From an uncultured Porphyromonadaceae bacterium (GTDB lineage: Bacteria > Bacteroidota > Bacteroidia > Bacteroidales > UBA11471): DNA of 39,859 bases. Positions within the stretch are counted from its first letter, which is position 1. Each line of letters opens with the position of its first letter. The position numbers and the translations under genes were made by a program. Below, in pieces: positions 1 to 8,521 of this stretch. Location: the NCBI GenBank assembly GCA_900542765.1, contig UQOX01000023.1, positions 1 through 39,859 of the forward strand, in the 5' to 3' direction. Under the pieces are notes generated by a model. That model ran no database searches. It worked only from the letters and a program-made list of their open reading frames with translations, and was not told where the DNA came from.

Positions 1-1851
1 CTCGCCCTGGCATTGCTGACGGGCCACCTTGCCGGTTACCGAACGGTCTACTTTATTGGTGAGCCAGTCTTTGCAGGCGACGGCTTCGAGTTGCAGCACC
101 TGCTCTACATATTGATAGATGTCGGCCACGTTATAGGTCACATCTTCGTAAGTCTCTTCCACGGTCGTGTCGTGCATGACGGTACGGGGTGCCTTACCGA
201 ACATATCGTCCATTTCGAGGTCGATGGGACGCACACCGTCTTTCTGTTCAAAGACAAAACGATGGTCGCCCGTGGTCTCGCCCACCACATACATCGGGGC
301 ACGTTCACGGTCGGCGATGCGACGCACACGATCGATGTCTTTCTCGGCAATGAGCATACCCATGCGTTCCTGACTTTCGTTGCCCACGATTTCCTTGGCC
401 GAAAGGGTCGGGTCGCCAATGGGCAACTGTGCCATGTCGATTTTCCCGCCGGTCGTTTCGACAAGCTCCGAGAGGGCATTGAGGTGACCGCCGGCTCCGT
501 GGTCATGGATAGAGATGATGGGGTTATCGTCGCTCTCGGCCAAAGCCCGAACGACATTGGAGACACGTTTTTGCATCTCGGGGTTGGCACGCTGCACGGC
601 ATTGAGCTCGATGGCGTTGGCATACTGCCCGGTCTCGACCGAAGATACGGCACCGCCACCCATTCCGATGCGGTAGTTGTCACCGCCCATGACCACCACT
701 TTTTCTTGGGGTTCGGCTTCGCCTTTCAAAGCGTCGCGCAGGGTGGCAAATCCTACGCCACCGGCCAACATGATGACTTTGTCGTAGGCGAATTTCTTAT
801 AGTTCTCAGCGTGTTCGAAGGTGAGCAGCGAACCGCAAATGAGCGGCTGGCCGAATTTGTTTCCGAAATCGGAAGCTCCGTTCGAGGCTTTGATAAGAAT
901 CTGTTCGGGCGTTTGATAGAGCCATTTGCGGGGAGCCATGGCATTTTCCCATTCACGACCCTCTTCGGTACGGGGATAAGAGGTCATATAGACGGCCGTT
1001 CCCGCAATGGGAAGGCTGGCTTTACCTCCGCCGAGACGGTCGCGAATCTCTCCGCCGGTACCGGTAGCTGCGCCGTTGAAGGGCTCTACGGTAGTGGGGA
1101 AGTTATGGGTCTCGGCTTTGAGGGAAATGACGGTTTCGATGTCTTTTATCTCGAAGAAATCGGGCTTGTCCTGGGTGGCCGGGGCGAATTGCTCCACGAC
1201 AGGGCCTTTGTTGAAGGCCACATTGTCTTTATAGGCCGACACGAGGTTGTTGGGATTCTCCTCGGAGGTTTTCTTTATCAACTTGAACAGCGAACTTTCT
1301 TTTTCTTCTCCATCGATGATGAATACGCCGTTGAAGATTTTGTGGCGACAGTGTTCGGAATTGACCTGCGAAAAGCCGAAAACTTCGCTATCGGTGAGCT
1401 TGCGGCCGAGTTTGTGGCTCAGGTCGTTGAGGTACTTCACTTCTTCATCACTCAATGCAAGCCCTTCCTGGGCGTTATAGGCCACGATGTCGTCGATGTA
1501 AACGATAGGATCGGGCTGCTTGTTGATTTCGAATATTTTCTGGTCGATGCCGTCGTACATGCGTTGCAACATGGGGTCGTGCTCGGCCTGTGCGTTTGAA
1601 ACGGGGAAATACTCCTCGATGCGGAGGATTCCTTCGAGGCCCATGTTCTGGGTGATTTCCACGGCATTGGTACTCCACGGGGTAATCATTTCTTTGCGGG
1701 GACCGACAAACCAACCGTCGAGACGAGTCTCGGAAAGCAACTGTGCCCGACCGAAAAGCCAACTCAGCTTCTCGACCTCCGGGGCCGATAATTCGTGCGT
1801 AACATCAACAGCGATAATCTGCTGTTCGGGGGTTTTAAAGAAAAGTACCAT
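1..1851 (-). CDS. purL: phosphoribosylformylglycinamidine synthase, N-terminal half (runs off left edge)
   Basis: This is the first 617 codons of a large single-chain FGAM synthase, which makes FGAM from FGAR, glutamine and ATP in step 4 of cytoplasmic purine synthesis. The reading frame is open to base 1, so the C-terminal catalytic and glutaminase parts lie outside the window. The start is the ATG at 1851: the protein begins MVLFFKTPEQQIIAV and continues with EVEKLSWLFGRAQLL and VGPRKEMITPWSTNAVEIT, typical of the PurL N-terminal region. Near the edge it reads NKVDRSVTGKVARQQC, a conserved PurL stretch. The full-length form in this phylum is about 1230 residues, so about half is present. 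A -7 box lies about 65 nt upstream of the start. The 528-residue open frame on the plus strand here is only a shadow of this gene. Confidence 0.95.
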   Translation of the reverse strand, partial: MVLFFKTPEQQIIAVDVTHELSAPEVEKLSWLFGRAQLLSETRLDGWFVGPRKEMITPWSTNAVEITQNMGLEGILRIEEYFPVSNAQAEHDPMLQRMYDGIDQKIFEINKQPDPIVYIDDIVAYNAQEGLALSDEEVKYLNDLSHKLGRKLTDSEVFGFSQVNSEHCRHKIFNGVFIIDGEEKESSLFKLIKKTSEENPNNLVSAYKDNVAFNKGPVVEQFAPATQDKPDFFEIKDIETVISLKAETHNFPTTVEPFNGAATGTGGEIRDRLGGGKASLPIAGTAVYMTSYPRTEEGREWENAMAPRKWLYQTPEQILIKASNGASDFGNKFGQPLICGSLLTFEHAENYKKFAYDKVIMLAGGVGFATLRDALKGEAEPQEKVVVMGGDNYRIGMGGGAVSSVETGQYANAIELNAVQRANPEMQKRVSNVVRALAESDDNPIISIHDHGAGGHLNALSELVETTGGKIDMAQLPIGDPTLSAKEIVGNESQERMGMLIAEKDIDRVRRIADRERAPMYVVGETTGDHRFVFEQKDGVRPIDLEMDDMFGKAPRTVMHDTTVEETYEDVTYNVADIYQYVEQVLQLEAVACKDWLTNKVDRSVTGKVARQQCQGE

Positions 1852-1915
1852 TCTCTATTGTTTTATGTGTGTATAACCGGAAATGGATAATCGTATGAAC
1901 GGGTTTATTTGTGTG

Positions 1916-1949
1916 CAAATGTAATGAAAAGCCTCGGGTTATAAAACAA
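1916..1949 (-). promoter_or_regulatory. promoter of purL
   Basis: On the minus strand a TACATTTG -7 box (1916-1923) matches TAnnTTTG. A TTG lies upstream at 1947-1949, with a 23-nt spacer slightly longer than ideal. Transcription would start near 1910, giving a leader of about 58 nt. The rest of the 342-nt gap 1852-2193 holds the lysE promoter and an isolated plus-strand TACTTTTG (2014-2021) without a clear -33. Nothing else was recognised there. Confidence 0.6.
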
Positions 1950-2115
1950 TAAAAAAAAGTATTTTTGGGAATAAGCGCGATATTTTGAGAATACAGGATT
2001 CGGGGCGACATCGTACTTTTGTGTAAACGCCTTATTATCCGCGCGCGTTTTTTCCTGTCTTCATACAAGATAGCAGGCCACTCGACACCTGTCAAAGTTG
2101 AAAACTTCATTTTCG

Positions 2116-2147
2116 TTTGTCTCGGCGTTCTCATTTGCTTATATTTG
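2116..2147 (+). promoter_or_regulatory. promoter of the lysE-like gene
   Basis: A TTTG at 2116-2119 is followed after exactly 20 nt by TATATTTG (2140-2147), a near-perfect Bacteroidetes promoter. The predicted start of transcription (about 2154) lies downstream of the ATG at 2098, so it supports the later start at 2194 for the gene. Confidence 0.75.
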
Positions 2148-2193
2148 CATCGGCAAAACAGCAACCGGCCGACCGGTTTACAGTCACTTGGGT

Positions 2194-2847
2194 ATGTCCA
2201 CGATAGAGTTGCTTATATACATTATTATCAGAGGATTGGCCATCGGAATACTGGTATCGGCGCCGATGGGCCCCATCGGTGTGTTGTGCATACAACGCAC
2301 CCTGAACAAGGGGCGACGTTCGGGATTGGCCACCGGTCTCGGGGCTTCGCTCTCGGATCTCTGCTATGCCATACTCACGGGGTTGGGCCTCTCTATTGTC
2401 GTGGACTTCATCGAGGCCCACCAAGCTCCGTTACAAATTGTAGGCAGTCTCGTGCTCACGGGGTTCGGGCTCTACCTGTTCCGGCAAAATCCGGCCCGGA
2501 ATATCCGCAAGAAACTCAATCAGAAAAGCTCATTCACCCAGGACTTCGCCTCTTCATACCTGCTCACCCTTTCCAACCCGCTCATTCTGCTGCTACTCAT
2601 CGGTCTCTTTGCCCGGCTCAACTTTTTCCTGCCCGAGATGAAGGCAGGTCATTATATACTCGGCTATGTATCAATCATTCTCGGGGCCTTCATTTGGTGG
2701 TTTACCATCACCTACATCATCAATAAGGTGCGTTCACACTTCAATCTTCGCAGCTTGTGGCTCATCAACCGCATCATAAGCATCGTCATCATTGTCATGT
2801 CGTTGGTGGGCGTGGGAACCGGATTTTACGAATATTTCATTAAATAA
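2194..2847 (+). CDS. LysE family translocator (RhtB/LysE-like amino-acid exporter)
   Basis: A 217-residue inner-membrane protein of the LysE/RhtB type, predicted to export amino acids or related small metabolites; the substrate cannot be read from sequence. The N-terminus MSTIELLIYIIIRGLAIGILVSAPMGP carries the family signature (hydrophobic helix, then APMGP and GRRSGLATGLGASLSD). About six hydrophobic helices follow, spaced as in the family (roughly residues 5-28, 37-60, 67-90, 112-132, 147-172, 187-213). The frame is open upstream to an ATG at 2098, but the promoter at 2116-2147 overlaps that region and the extra residues do not resemble the family, so 2194 is preferred. It lies 71 nt before the DUF4136 gene with no clear terminator between, so read-through is possible. 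Confidence 0.88.
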   Translation: MSTIELLIYIIIRGLAIGILVSAPMGPIGVLCIQRTLNKGRRSGLATGLGASLSDLCYAILTGLGLSIVVDFIEAHQAPLQIVGSLVLTGFGLYLFRQNPARNIRKKLNQKSSFTQDFASSYLLTLSNPLILLLLIGLFARLNFFLPEMKAGHYILGYVSIILGAFIWWFTITYIINKVRSHFNLRSLWLINRIISIVIIVMSLVGVGTGFYEYFIK

Positions 2848-2918
2848 ATCGCCTCATTCCCAAACTTTCCCCAAACAGAAGTGTTATTAGGAGAAAAGAT
2901 TCTTAATAATAACCTAAA

Positions 2919-3560
2919 ATGGGAAGAAAAATGAAAAAACTAACCCCCCTCCTCCTCGTCTTACTTTTTATGGTCTCCTGCCAAAAAGAGCCTGACACAT
3001 CGAAACTCAGCGGTAACTTTCTCGTTTTCACCGACTATGACACCAGCGAAAAATTCAGTGATTTCGAATTTTTCTACATTCCCGACAGCATCTTGCTCAT
3101 CTCTTCGAGCAAAACGCCCACTTATTGGAAAGACCAGCAGGCCGAAGAACTTATCATGGCCGTAGTCGACAACATGACTTCGTACGGCTTTTCGCGCGTC
3201 TCACAGAAAGAATACGCCAATGTCGGCATACAGATGAGTTATGTCGAGAGCACCTATTATTTTACCAATTACAGCAGCCCTTACTGGTGGTGGGACTATC
3301 CCGGTTACTGGTACCCCGGTTATTGGGGCGGATACTGGAACAGTTGGTATTACCCTTACACGGTGTCATACAATTATTCGACCGGTTCTCTTCTCATCGA
3401 ATTGGTAAAACTCGACGCCGAAACGAAAAAAATCCCCATCATCTGGAACGCCTACATGTCGGGCCTGCTCTACTCGTCGAACAAAATCAACCTGCAACTC
3501 TCTGTCGAGGCCATCAACCAGGCTTTCAAACAATCGTCTTACCTGAATATTCAAAACTGA
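2919..3560 (+). CDS. DUF4136-type lipoprotein
   Basis: A 213-residue predicted lipoprotein. The signal peptide reads KKLTPLLLVLLFMVSC, with the lipidated cysteine at residue 21. The mature start CQKEPD resembles the QK-(D/E) surface-export signal described for Bacteroidetes lipoproteins, so surface exposure is an inference. The body (NFLVFTDYDTSEKFSDFEFFYIPD, then Y-NVGIQMSYVES, then LLIELVKLDAETKKIPIIWNAYMSGLL) follows the DUF4136 pattern. A striking segment at about 121-150 is very rich in Trp, Tyr and Gly. Function is unknown. The next ATG at 2931 is an equally good start. The gene sits 10 nt before a beta-barrel gene, and the two probably act together in the envelope. Confidence 0.85.
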   Translation: MGRKMKKLTPLLLVLLFMVSCQKEPDTSKLSGNFLVFTDYDTSEKFSDFEFFYIPDSILLISSSKTPTYWKDQQAEELIMAVVDNMTSYGFSRVSQKEYANVGIQMSYVESTYYFTNYSSPYWWWDYPGYWYPGYWGGYWNSWYYPYTVSYNYSTGSLLIELVKLDAETKKIPIIWNAYMSGLLYSSNKINLQLSVEAINQAFKQSSYLNIQN

Positions 3561-3570
3561 TTATAAACTT

Positions 3571-4206
3571 ATGAAAACAACTTGCATCAATCGACTGCGC
3601 ATCGTTTTTGTGTGCGCGCTATCATGCCTCCTGCCCTCAATAGGTTGGGCACAGGCTCCCGCAAAAAAAGGCTATGCCAATATCGACTGGCAATTCAACA
3701 TACCGCTCAACAACGGATTCTCTGACAAGGCCAGCGGTTGGGGCATGAACTTCGAAGGCGGTTACTACATCACCCCCAACGCCGGCGTCGGACTGTTTAT
3801 GGCCTTCCACACCAACAATGAGTACATCGACACTCAGACACTCCATCTCTCGGCCACCTCCCAACTCACCTGCGACCAGCAGCACATGCTGTTCCAGATG
3901 CCTTTCGGAGCCGCCTTCCGTTACCGTTTCATGCCCGAAAAGAAGTTTGCTCCATACGCAGGAGTCAAAGTAGGTGCGCAATATTGCAAAACGACTTCGT
4001 ATTACAATGTTTACAGCACCAGCAATGAAAAATGGGGCGTTTTCGTATCGCCCGAAATCGGCGTGAACATATTCCCGATGGGACCCAACCTGTTTGGCTT
4101 CCACATGGCCTTCTACTACGACTACGCCTCCAACCAGAACCATCTGCTCATATACAAGGTCGACGGCCTGCACAATATCGGATTCAGAGTCGGACTGGCA
4201 TTCTAA
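3571..4206 (+). CDS. outer-membrane beta-barrel protein
   Basis: A 211-residue protein with a signal peptide ending at WAQA (about residue 28). Alternating amphipathic strands follow: WGMNFEGGYYITPNAGVGLFMAF, MPFGAAFRYRFMPEKKFAPYAGVKVGAQY and LHNIGFRVGLAF. The chain ends in phenylalanine, as expected for assembly by the BAM machinery. Size and strand count suggest a small barrel of about eight strands. It follows the DUF4136 lipoprotein gene by 10 nt and is closed by a strong hairpin, so the two form one operon. No specific function can be assigned. Confidence 0.82.
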   Translation: MKTTCINRLRIVFVCALSCLLPSIGWAQAPAKKGYANIDWQFNIPLNNGFSDKASGWGMNFEGGYYITPNAGVGLFMAFHTNNEYIDTQTLHLSATSQLTCDQQHMLFQMPFGAAFRYRFMPEKKFAPYAGVKVGAQYCKTTSYYNVYSTSNEKWGVFVSPEIGVNIFPMGPNLFGFHMAFYYDYASNQNHLLIYKVDGLHNIGFRVGLAF

Positions 4207-4232
4207 TCCTCAGCCGCACAAGGCAAAAAAAT

Positions 4233-4266
4233 AGCGGAGGAAGGACAATATCCTTCCTCCGCTTTG
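4233..4266. terminator. bidirectional terminator between the barrel gene and recJ
   Basis: A perfect 13-bp stem (4233-4245 with 4251-4263) has a 5-nt loop, T-rich sequence to the right and a run of A to the left. It can therefore end transcripts of both convergent genes. Confidence 0.9.
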
Positions 4267-4286
4267 TATTTTTTCCCTTCGGTCAG

Positions 4287-6014
4287 TCATCGCTTGGCCG
4301 AAGGACGTATGTCTTTTATTTGCAACTGTATCGACGTGACGCCCTTGAAATTGTTTTCTTCGATGGTGTAACAGATGTCAAACGGAGCCCCGCTTTTGAT
4401 ATGGGCATAATGCTCGTGCATGCCAAACGCTATGCCACTCATCGTGATGGACGAGCGCAAGTCGCGCACTTCGAGTTTGAGGTGTTCTTGATTGCGACCC
4501 ACGAGCCGGGAACCGGCATCGACAACGCCCAATGTCGAGAAGACCGGCTTCATATTGCCCGGCCCGACAGGACTGAACTGTTTCAAACAGGTGTAGAATC
4601 CCGACGTAATCTCATCGAAACCCAACTCCATGTCGATGTCGATTTGGGGACAAGTCTGTTCGAGAAGAATATTCTCGGCCACATAGTTTTCAAAGCGGTC
4701 GATAAAGCGGTCCACATTTTCCTCCCGCAGGGAGAGACCGGCAGCATAGGTGTGACCGCCGAAATTTTCGAGCAAATCGCGACACGACTCCACGGCTTTA
4801 TACACATCAAATCCCTGTACCGAACGAGCCGAACCGGTAACCAACCCATTGGAGAGGGTGAGCACGACCGACGGACGATAGTAAAGCTCGGTGAGACGGG
4901 AAGCCACGATACCGATGATGCCCTTGTGCCACTCGGCATTGTAGATGACAATGGATTTGCGGTCGTCGAAGTCGGGACGCTGTTCGAGTAATTGACTGGC
5001 CTCTTCCGTCACCTTCTTGTCGAGTTCCTTGCGGTCTTCGTTATACTGGTTGATGTCGTGACTCTTTTTCATGGCGGTCGATGCATCTTTGGAGACCAGC
5101 AAGTCGACGGCCTCTTTACCCGACTGCATACGACCCGATGCATTGATGCGGGGGCCTATCTTGAACACGATGTCGCTGATGGTGATTTCTTTCCCGCGCA
5201 ACCCGCAGACATTGATAATGCCTTGCAGGCCAAGGCTCGGGTTGGAATTGAGGCGCCGCAGGCCGTGATAGGCCAGGATACGGTTCTCGTCGGTAATCGG
5301 TACAATGTCCGAAGCGATGCTCACGGCCACCATATCGAGCAGCGGGAACAAGAACTGTTCGATGCTGATGTTGTTACTGGTGGCAAAGCCTTGCATGAAC
5401 TTGAACCCCACGCCGCAACCCGACAAGTGACTGTAAGGATAGGTATCGTCGTCGCGTTTGGCATCGAGCACGGCAACTGCATGGGGCAACTCATCGTCGG
5501 GCACATGGTGGTCACAGATGATGAAATCGACCCCGCGCCCCTTGGCATAAGCCACTTTCTCCACGGCCTTGATGCCGCAGTCGAGCGCAATAACCAACGT
5601 AAAACCGTTTTCGGCCGCATAGTCGATGCCTTTTATCGAAATGCCGTAACCCTCGTCATAACGGTCGGGAATGTAATAGTCGATGTTGGAATAGAAATTG
5701 TTCAAGAACTTGTAGACCAATGCCACTGCGGTAGTTCCGTCGACATCATAATCGCCATAGATAAGGATTTTTTCTTTGGCTCCCATGGCCTGGTTGAGGC
5801 GCGCAACGGCCTTATCCATATCTTTCAGCAAAAACGGATCATACAAATCGGACAGTTGTGGTCGGAAAAATTTCTTAGCTTGCTCTTCTGTTTTTACCCC
5901 TCGCTGAGCCAGAAGTGTGCATATGGCAGGGCTTATCGACAGGGTCTCTGCCAATCGTTTTTCGATATGCTTTTCTTCTTCGGTAAGGGGCACGTAGTTC
6001 CATTTGCTTACCAT
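4287..6014 (-). CDS. recJ: single-stranded-DNA-specific exonuclease RecJ
   Basis: A 575-residue DHH-family nuclease that degrades single-stranded DNA 5' to 3' in recombination and mismatch or base-excision repair, using two metal ions. The catalytic motifs are all present: DYDVDGT (88-94), DCG (145-147), DHH (168-170), GRINASGR near 288-295, and the DHHA1 motif GGHTYAAG at 419-426. A C-terminal OB-like region follows. The frame extends 54 codons further upstream, but that stretch is not RecJ-like and the predicted promoter lies inside it. The start is therefore the ATG at 6014 (MVSKWNYVPLT). It is convergent with the barrel gene. Confidence 0.95.
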   Translation of the reverse strand: MVSKWNYVPLTEEEKHIEKRLAETLSISPAICTLLAQRGVKTEEQAKKFFRPQLSDLYDPFLLKDMDKAVARLNQAMGAKEKILIYGDYDVDGTTAVALVYKFLNNFYSNIDYYIPDRYDEGYGISIKGIDYAAENGFTLVIALDCGIKAVEKVAYAKGRGVDFIICDHHVPDDELPHAVAVLDAKRDDDTYPYSHLSGCGVGFKFMQGFATSNNISIEQFLFPLLDMVAVSIASDIVPITDENRILAYHGLRRLNSNPSLGLQGIINVCGLRGKEITISDIVFKIGPRINASGRMQSGKEAVDLLVSKDASTAMKKSHDINQYNEDRKELDKKVTEEASQLLEQRPDFDDRKSIVIYNAEWHKGIIGIVASRLTELYYRPSVVLTLSNGLVTGSARSVQGFDVYKAVESCRDLLENFGGHTYAAGLSLREENVDRFIDRFENYVAENILLEQTCPQIDIDMELGFDEITSGFYTCLKQFSPVGPGNMKPVFSTLGVVDAGSRLVGRNQEHLKLEVRDLRSSITMSGIAFGMHEHYAHIKSGAPFDICYTIEENNFKGVTSIQLQIKDIRPSAKR

Positions 6015-6033
6015 TATATAGTGTTTTATTTTC

Positions 6034-6161
6034 TTCGGAAGCCGAAAGACACGCCTGTTTATAAGGATTATCGCCCTTGGGCGACATAAAGACGGCGGGG
6101 CCATCGCCCCGCAAAAAACAGTAAGCGTGTACTGCAAAAAAATTTTGCAGCTGTAAAGATA
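6034..6161 (-). promoter_or_regulatory. recJ promoter and hairpin-rich leader
   Basis: On the minus strand TATCTTTA (6154-6161) is a near-consensus -7 box, with a start near 6147. The leader of about 130 nt then carries four small hairpins: arms 6132-6139/6143-6150 (8 bp, AAA loop), 6095-6101/6106-6112 (7 G/C pairs, 4-nt loop), a TCGCCC/GGGCGA palindrome at 6071-6084, and 6034-6038/6042-6046. No U-run follows any of them on this strand, so they are not ordinary terminators. A regulatory role is only inferred. Confidence 0.45.
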
Positions 6162-6213
6162 GTCATTTCTCCTCAAAGAAAGAGATACGACTCTTATAAA
6201 AAAGCAAAAAAGA

Positions 6214-7125
6214 TTAGTCTTTTATCAGATGCACGTCCATCTGCGGATAGGGGATATTCACATCATTCTCGGCGAATGCCTTGTAAACCTTTCGGTTAAG
6301 ATCATAATAGACATTCCAGTAATCTTCGGTAGCCACCCAAGCCCTGACCAGCACATTCACCGAACTATCGCCCAAGGAGTGGAGGGCGATAAAAACGGGC
6401 GGTTCGCGCAAGATGCGGGCATCGGCTTCGAGGAGCTCCGCAAGGACTTTCTTGGCCGTCTCGTAGCGGTCGCCATAACCGATGCCGAAAGTCCACTCCA
6501 CCCGACGCACTCCGGCTCGGGAATAATTGACGATGATGTCGTTCGAGAGATTTCCATTGGGCACGAAAATCGTCCGGTTGTCGCCGGTAATCAGCACCGT
6601 ATTGAAAATCTGTATCTCCTTCACCGTGCCACTCTGCCCCTGTGCCTCGATAAAATCGCCCACCTTGTAGGGTTTGAAGACCAATATCATGAGACCACCG
6701 GCAAAATTTTGCAACGAACCGCTCAGCGCCATGCTGATGGCAACTCCGGCCGAAGCGAAAAGGGCGACAAATGACGTGGTGTTGATACCAAAAATGCCAA
6801 TAACCATCACCACCAATACGAGCATCAACGTGATGTTGATAAAACTGCGCAAAAACGATTGCACCGACGGCTCGACATGACGACGCGTAAGCAACTTGAT
6901 GATGAAATCACAAAAACGGTTCATCAGCCAGCGCCCCACAAAAAAGACGACCAATGCACCGACAAACTTCAAGCCGAACGCCAACAATTTCGACAACAAA
7001 GACGTCAGTATCTCATCGGCTGTCATACCGGCATATTTTTCGACCACCTCTTTGATTTGTACGACATTCGTCGTATCCGAAGCCGCGATGATTCCCGAGG
7101 TAAGATCAATGTCAAGAAGTTTCAT
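6214..7125 (-). CDS. small-conductance mechanosensitive channel (MscS family)
   Basis: A 303-residue inner-membrane channel that opens under membrane tension and protects against osmotic downshock. After an amphipathic N-terminal part there are three membrane helices (about 48-72, 90-115, 119-142). The pore helix region FASAGVAISMALSGSLQNFAGGLMILVFKPYKVGDFIEA has the Gly/Ala packing pattern and the KPYKVGDFIE end typical of MscS. The beta domain (TVKEIQIFNTVLITGDNRTIFVPNGNL) and the C-terminal alpha/beta domain follow. Its length is close to E. coli MscS (286). It begins 7 nt after the C11 peptidase gene, so the two are co-transcribed from the promoter upstream of that gene. Confidence 0.93.
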   Translation of the reverse strand: MKLLDIDLTSGIIAASDTTNVVQIKEVVEKYAGMTADEILTSLLSKLLAFGLKFVGALVVFFVGRWLMNRFCDFIIKLLTRRHVEPSVQSFLRSFINITLMLVLVVMVIGIFGINTTSFVALFASAGVAISMALSGSLQNFAGGLMILVFKPYKVGDFIEAQGQSGTVKEIQIFNTVLITGDNRTIFVPNGNLSNDIIVNYSRAGVRRVEWTFGIGYGDRYETAKKVLAELLEADARILREPPVFIALHSLGDSSVNVLVRAWVATEDYWNVYYDLNRKVYKAFAENDVNIPYPQMDVHLIKD

Positions 7126-7132
7126 ATCACAA

Positions 7133-8365
7133 TTACTTTATCAAAATTTCATCGATGCCGGCATAGACTTTCTTATACCAGGCCAAGGTGCGATAATACA
7201 AGTCGATGACCTCGTCGCTGTCGGCCACGGCACCGGGTATGTAAGCCGAGAGACCGCAATATTTCTCCAACGGATAACTACGCCACACGCCCAGGACCGA
7301 AGAGAGATAACGCTCCGTGGCATCGGCATAAAGCACGGTGCGGTCGAGACAATCGGCAAAATAGGCATAGGCCGACGAATCGGCACAGGCTCGGGCGACA
7401 TAATCATCGAGGTCGAAAAAAAGTTTTTGGTAACTGATGCTCAGACCCCGTTCCTGGGAATATTGTTGTACCGAATCGACGGCCAAAGAGTCGGTTTGGT
7501 GGCGCAAAGCCCTGTTTACCGACTGGGCCAGAAGGTCGAGCGCACTCATGTCGACGAGCGAAACCGCCCCGTAAGGGTCACGATAGGAGCGATAATAGTC
7601 CATATAAGAACGGCAAACCTCTGTCAACTTCTCGACCAAGGGCTTTTCCAGGGAAAAGAGGTGGGTAATGACCTCTTCATAGGGAAAGCCGGCACCCATC
7701 ACCGCCGCCGGCGAGGCAACATAATACCGGCACTCCGCCCGCAAATCATAGGCCACCTCAGAAGCGCCTAAATAACAGGCATCACAAAGGATAAAATCGA
7801 ACGTGGAATCGGGTATGGCCGCAGCAATCTCATCGATGTTCATCGCCTCTCCCCCGTCGTCACCGAACGAACGCGTGGAACGCAACAGAGCCAAGTCGGT
7901 ATCGATATGTGCCGGATACCAGCCATTGGCATGAGACCACAGGACAAGCCCGAATGTCGATGCCGGATATAGCGCCTTCACCTCCTCGATGACCGATGCC
8001 ATCACCTCCGACGAAACCGAATTACGATCGTCATAGGTGCGCTCCACGGTGCGCTTCACCGTGCGCTTCACCGTGCCGTTTTCGAGCGAAAGGCGTTCGA
8101 GCGTGGGGGTTCCGTAGCGGTCGATGTAAAGCAACAGGTTCCCGTTGTGCAACGCGCCTTTCCCCACTGCCTTTTTCATGTCGGAAATATTACTCTCGAC
8201 AAAGCCGCTCAGGGTGTTGCTTCCCACCATGTAGACCAATACCGTGCAGTCGCATGTGTCACCTCCGGCTGGCGAAACATCATTTTTATGGGAATCGCAG
8301 CACGACGGGAATAACAGCGCCACGCAAAGGGCCATCAATATATATGTCGATATGAGTAGCCGCAT
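7133..8365 (-). CDS. clostripain-like cysteine peptidase (C11), lipoprotein
   Basis: A 410-residue lipoprotein peptidase. The start is the ATG at 8365 (MRLLISTYILMALCVALLFPSC), with the lipidated Cys at residue 22; the longer frame to 8428 would begin upstream of the promoter. Family features are TVLVYMVGSNTL near residue 41, the catalytic histidine in LWSHANGW (His145) and the catalytic cysteine in CDACYLGASE (probably Cys197). C11 enzymes usually cleave after Arg or Lys and often process themselves; targets here are unknown. Residues about 99-110 contain a short TVKR/TVER repeat encoded by a 12-bp tandem repeat. It is first in an operon with mscS. Confidence 0.88.
   Translation of the reverse strand: MRLLISTYILMALCVALLFPSCCDSHKNDVSPAGGDTCDCTVLVYMVGSNTLSGFVESNISDMKKAVGKGALHNGNLLLYIDRYGTPTLERLSLENGTVKRTVKRTVERTYDDRNSVSSEVMASVIEEVKALYPASTFGLVLWSHANGWYPAHIDTDLALLRSTRSFGDDGGEAMNIDEIAAAIPDSTFDFILCDACYLGASEVAYDLRAECRYYVASPAAVMGAGFPYEEVITHLFSLEKPLVEKLTEVCRSYMDYYRSYRDPYGAVSLVDMSALDLLAQSVNRALRHQTDSLAVDSVQQYSQERGLSISYQKLFFDLDDYVARACADSSAYAYFADCLDRTVLYADATERYLSSVLGVWRSYPLEKYCGLSAYIPGAVADSDEVIDLYYRTLAWYKKVYAGIDEILIK
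8037..8072. repeat. 12-bp tandem repeat inside the C11 peptidase gene
   Basis: Three adjacent 12-bp units occur: one GTGCGCTCCACG and two identical GTGCGCTTCACC. They encode repeated Thr-Val-(Lys/Glu)-Arg units on the minus strand. Gain or loss of a unit keeps the frame, so copy number could vary by slippage. Confidence 0.85.
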
Positions 8366-8395
8366 GAGAATTGTCGGTATCTTTGGTTCGAAGCA

Positions 8396-8425
8396 CAAAA
8401 ATAGGGTAAAAAAACGATAGCACAA
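8396..8425 (-). promoter_or_regulatory. promoter of the C11 peptidase-mscS operon
   Basis: On the minus strand TTG (8423-8425) is followed by a 19-nt spacer and TATTTTTG (8396-8403). The predicted transcript starts near 8389, about 24 nt before the ATG at 8365. Confidence 0.75.
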
Positions 8426-8489
8426 CACACCAAATCATAAATCTCCGTAAAAAGGGGGTACCCGGCTGCGAAGGAAAAAAGAAATTGCA

Positions 8490-8497
8490 TTACTTTG
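8490..8497 (+). promoter_or_regulatory. possible -7 box of the TPR gene
   Basis: TTACTTTG followed by C is one mismatch from TAnnTTTG and is correctly placed for a start near 8504, about 18 nt before the ATG at 8522. No good -33 is seen. A second box, TATCTTTG at 8378-8385, lies further upstream on the same strand. Confidence 0.4.
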
Positions 8498-8521
8498 CAA
8501 CAAGAACCAAATGCTCTCCAC

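Noticed and set aside
13..1599. 528-codon open frame on the plus strand
   Set aside because: It is antisense to purL, which is clearly recognisable on the minus strand; the plus-strand translation resembles no protein family and reflects codon bias.
2014..2021. TACTTTTG box on the plus strand upstream of the lysE-like gene
   Set aside because: It fits the -7 consensus but has no -33 and is superseded by the complete promoter at 2116-2147.
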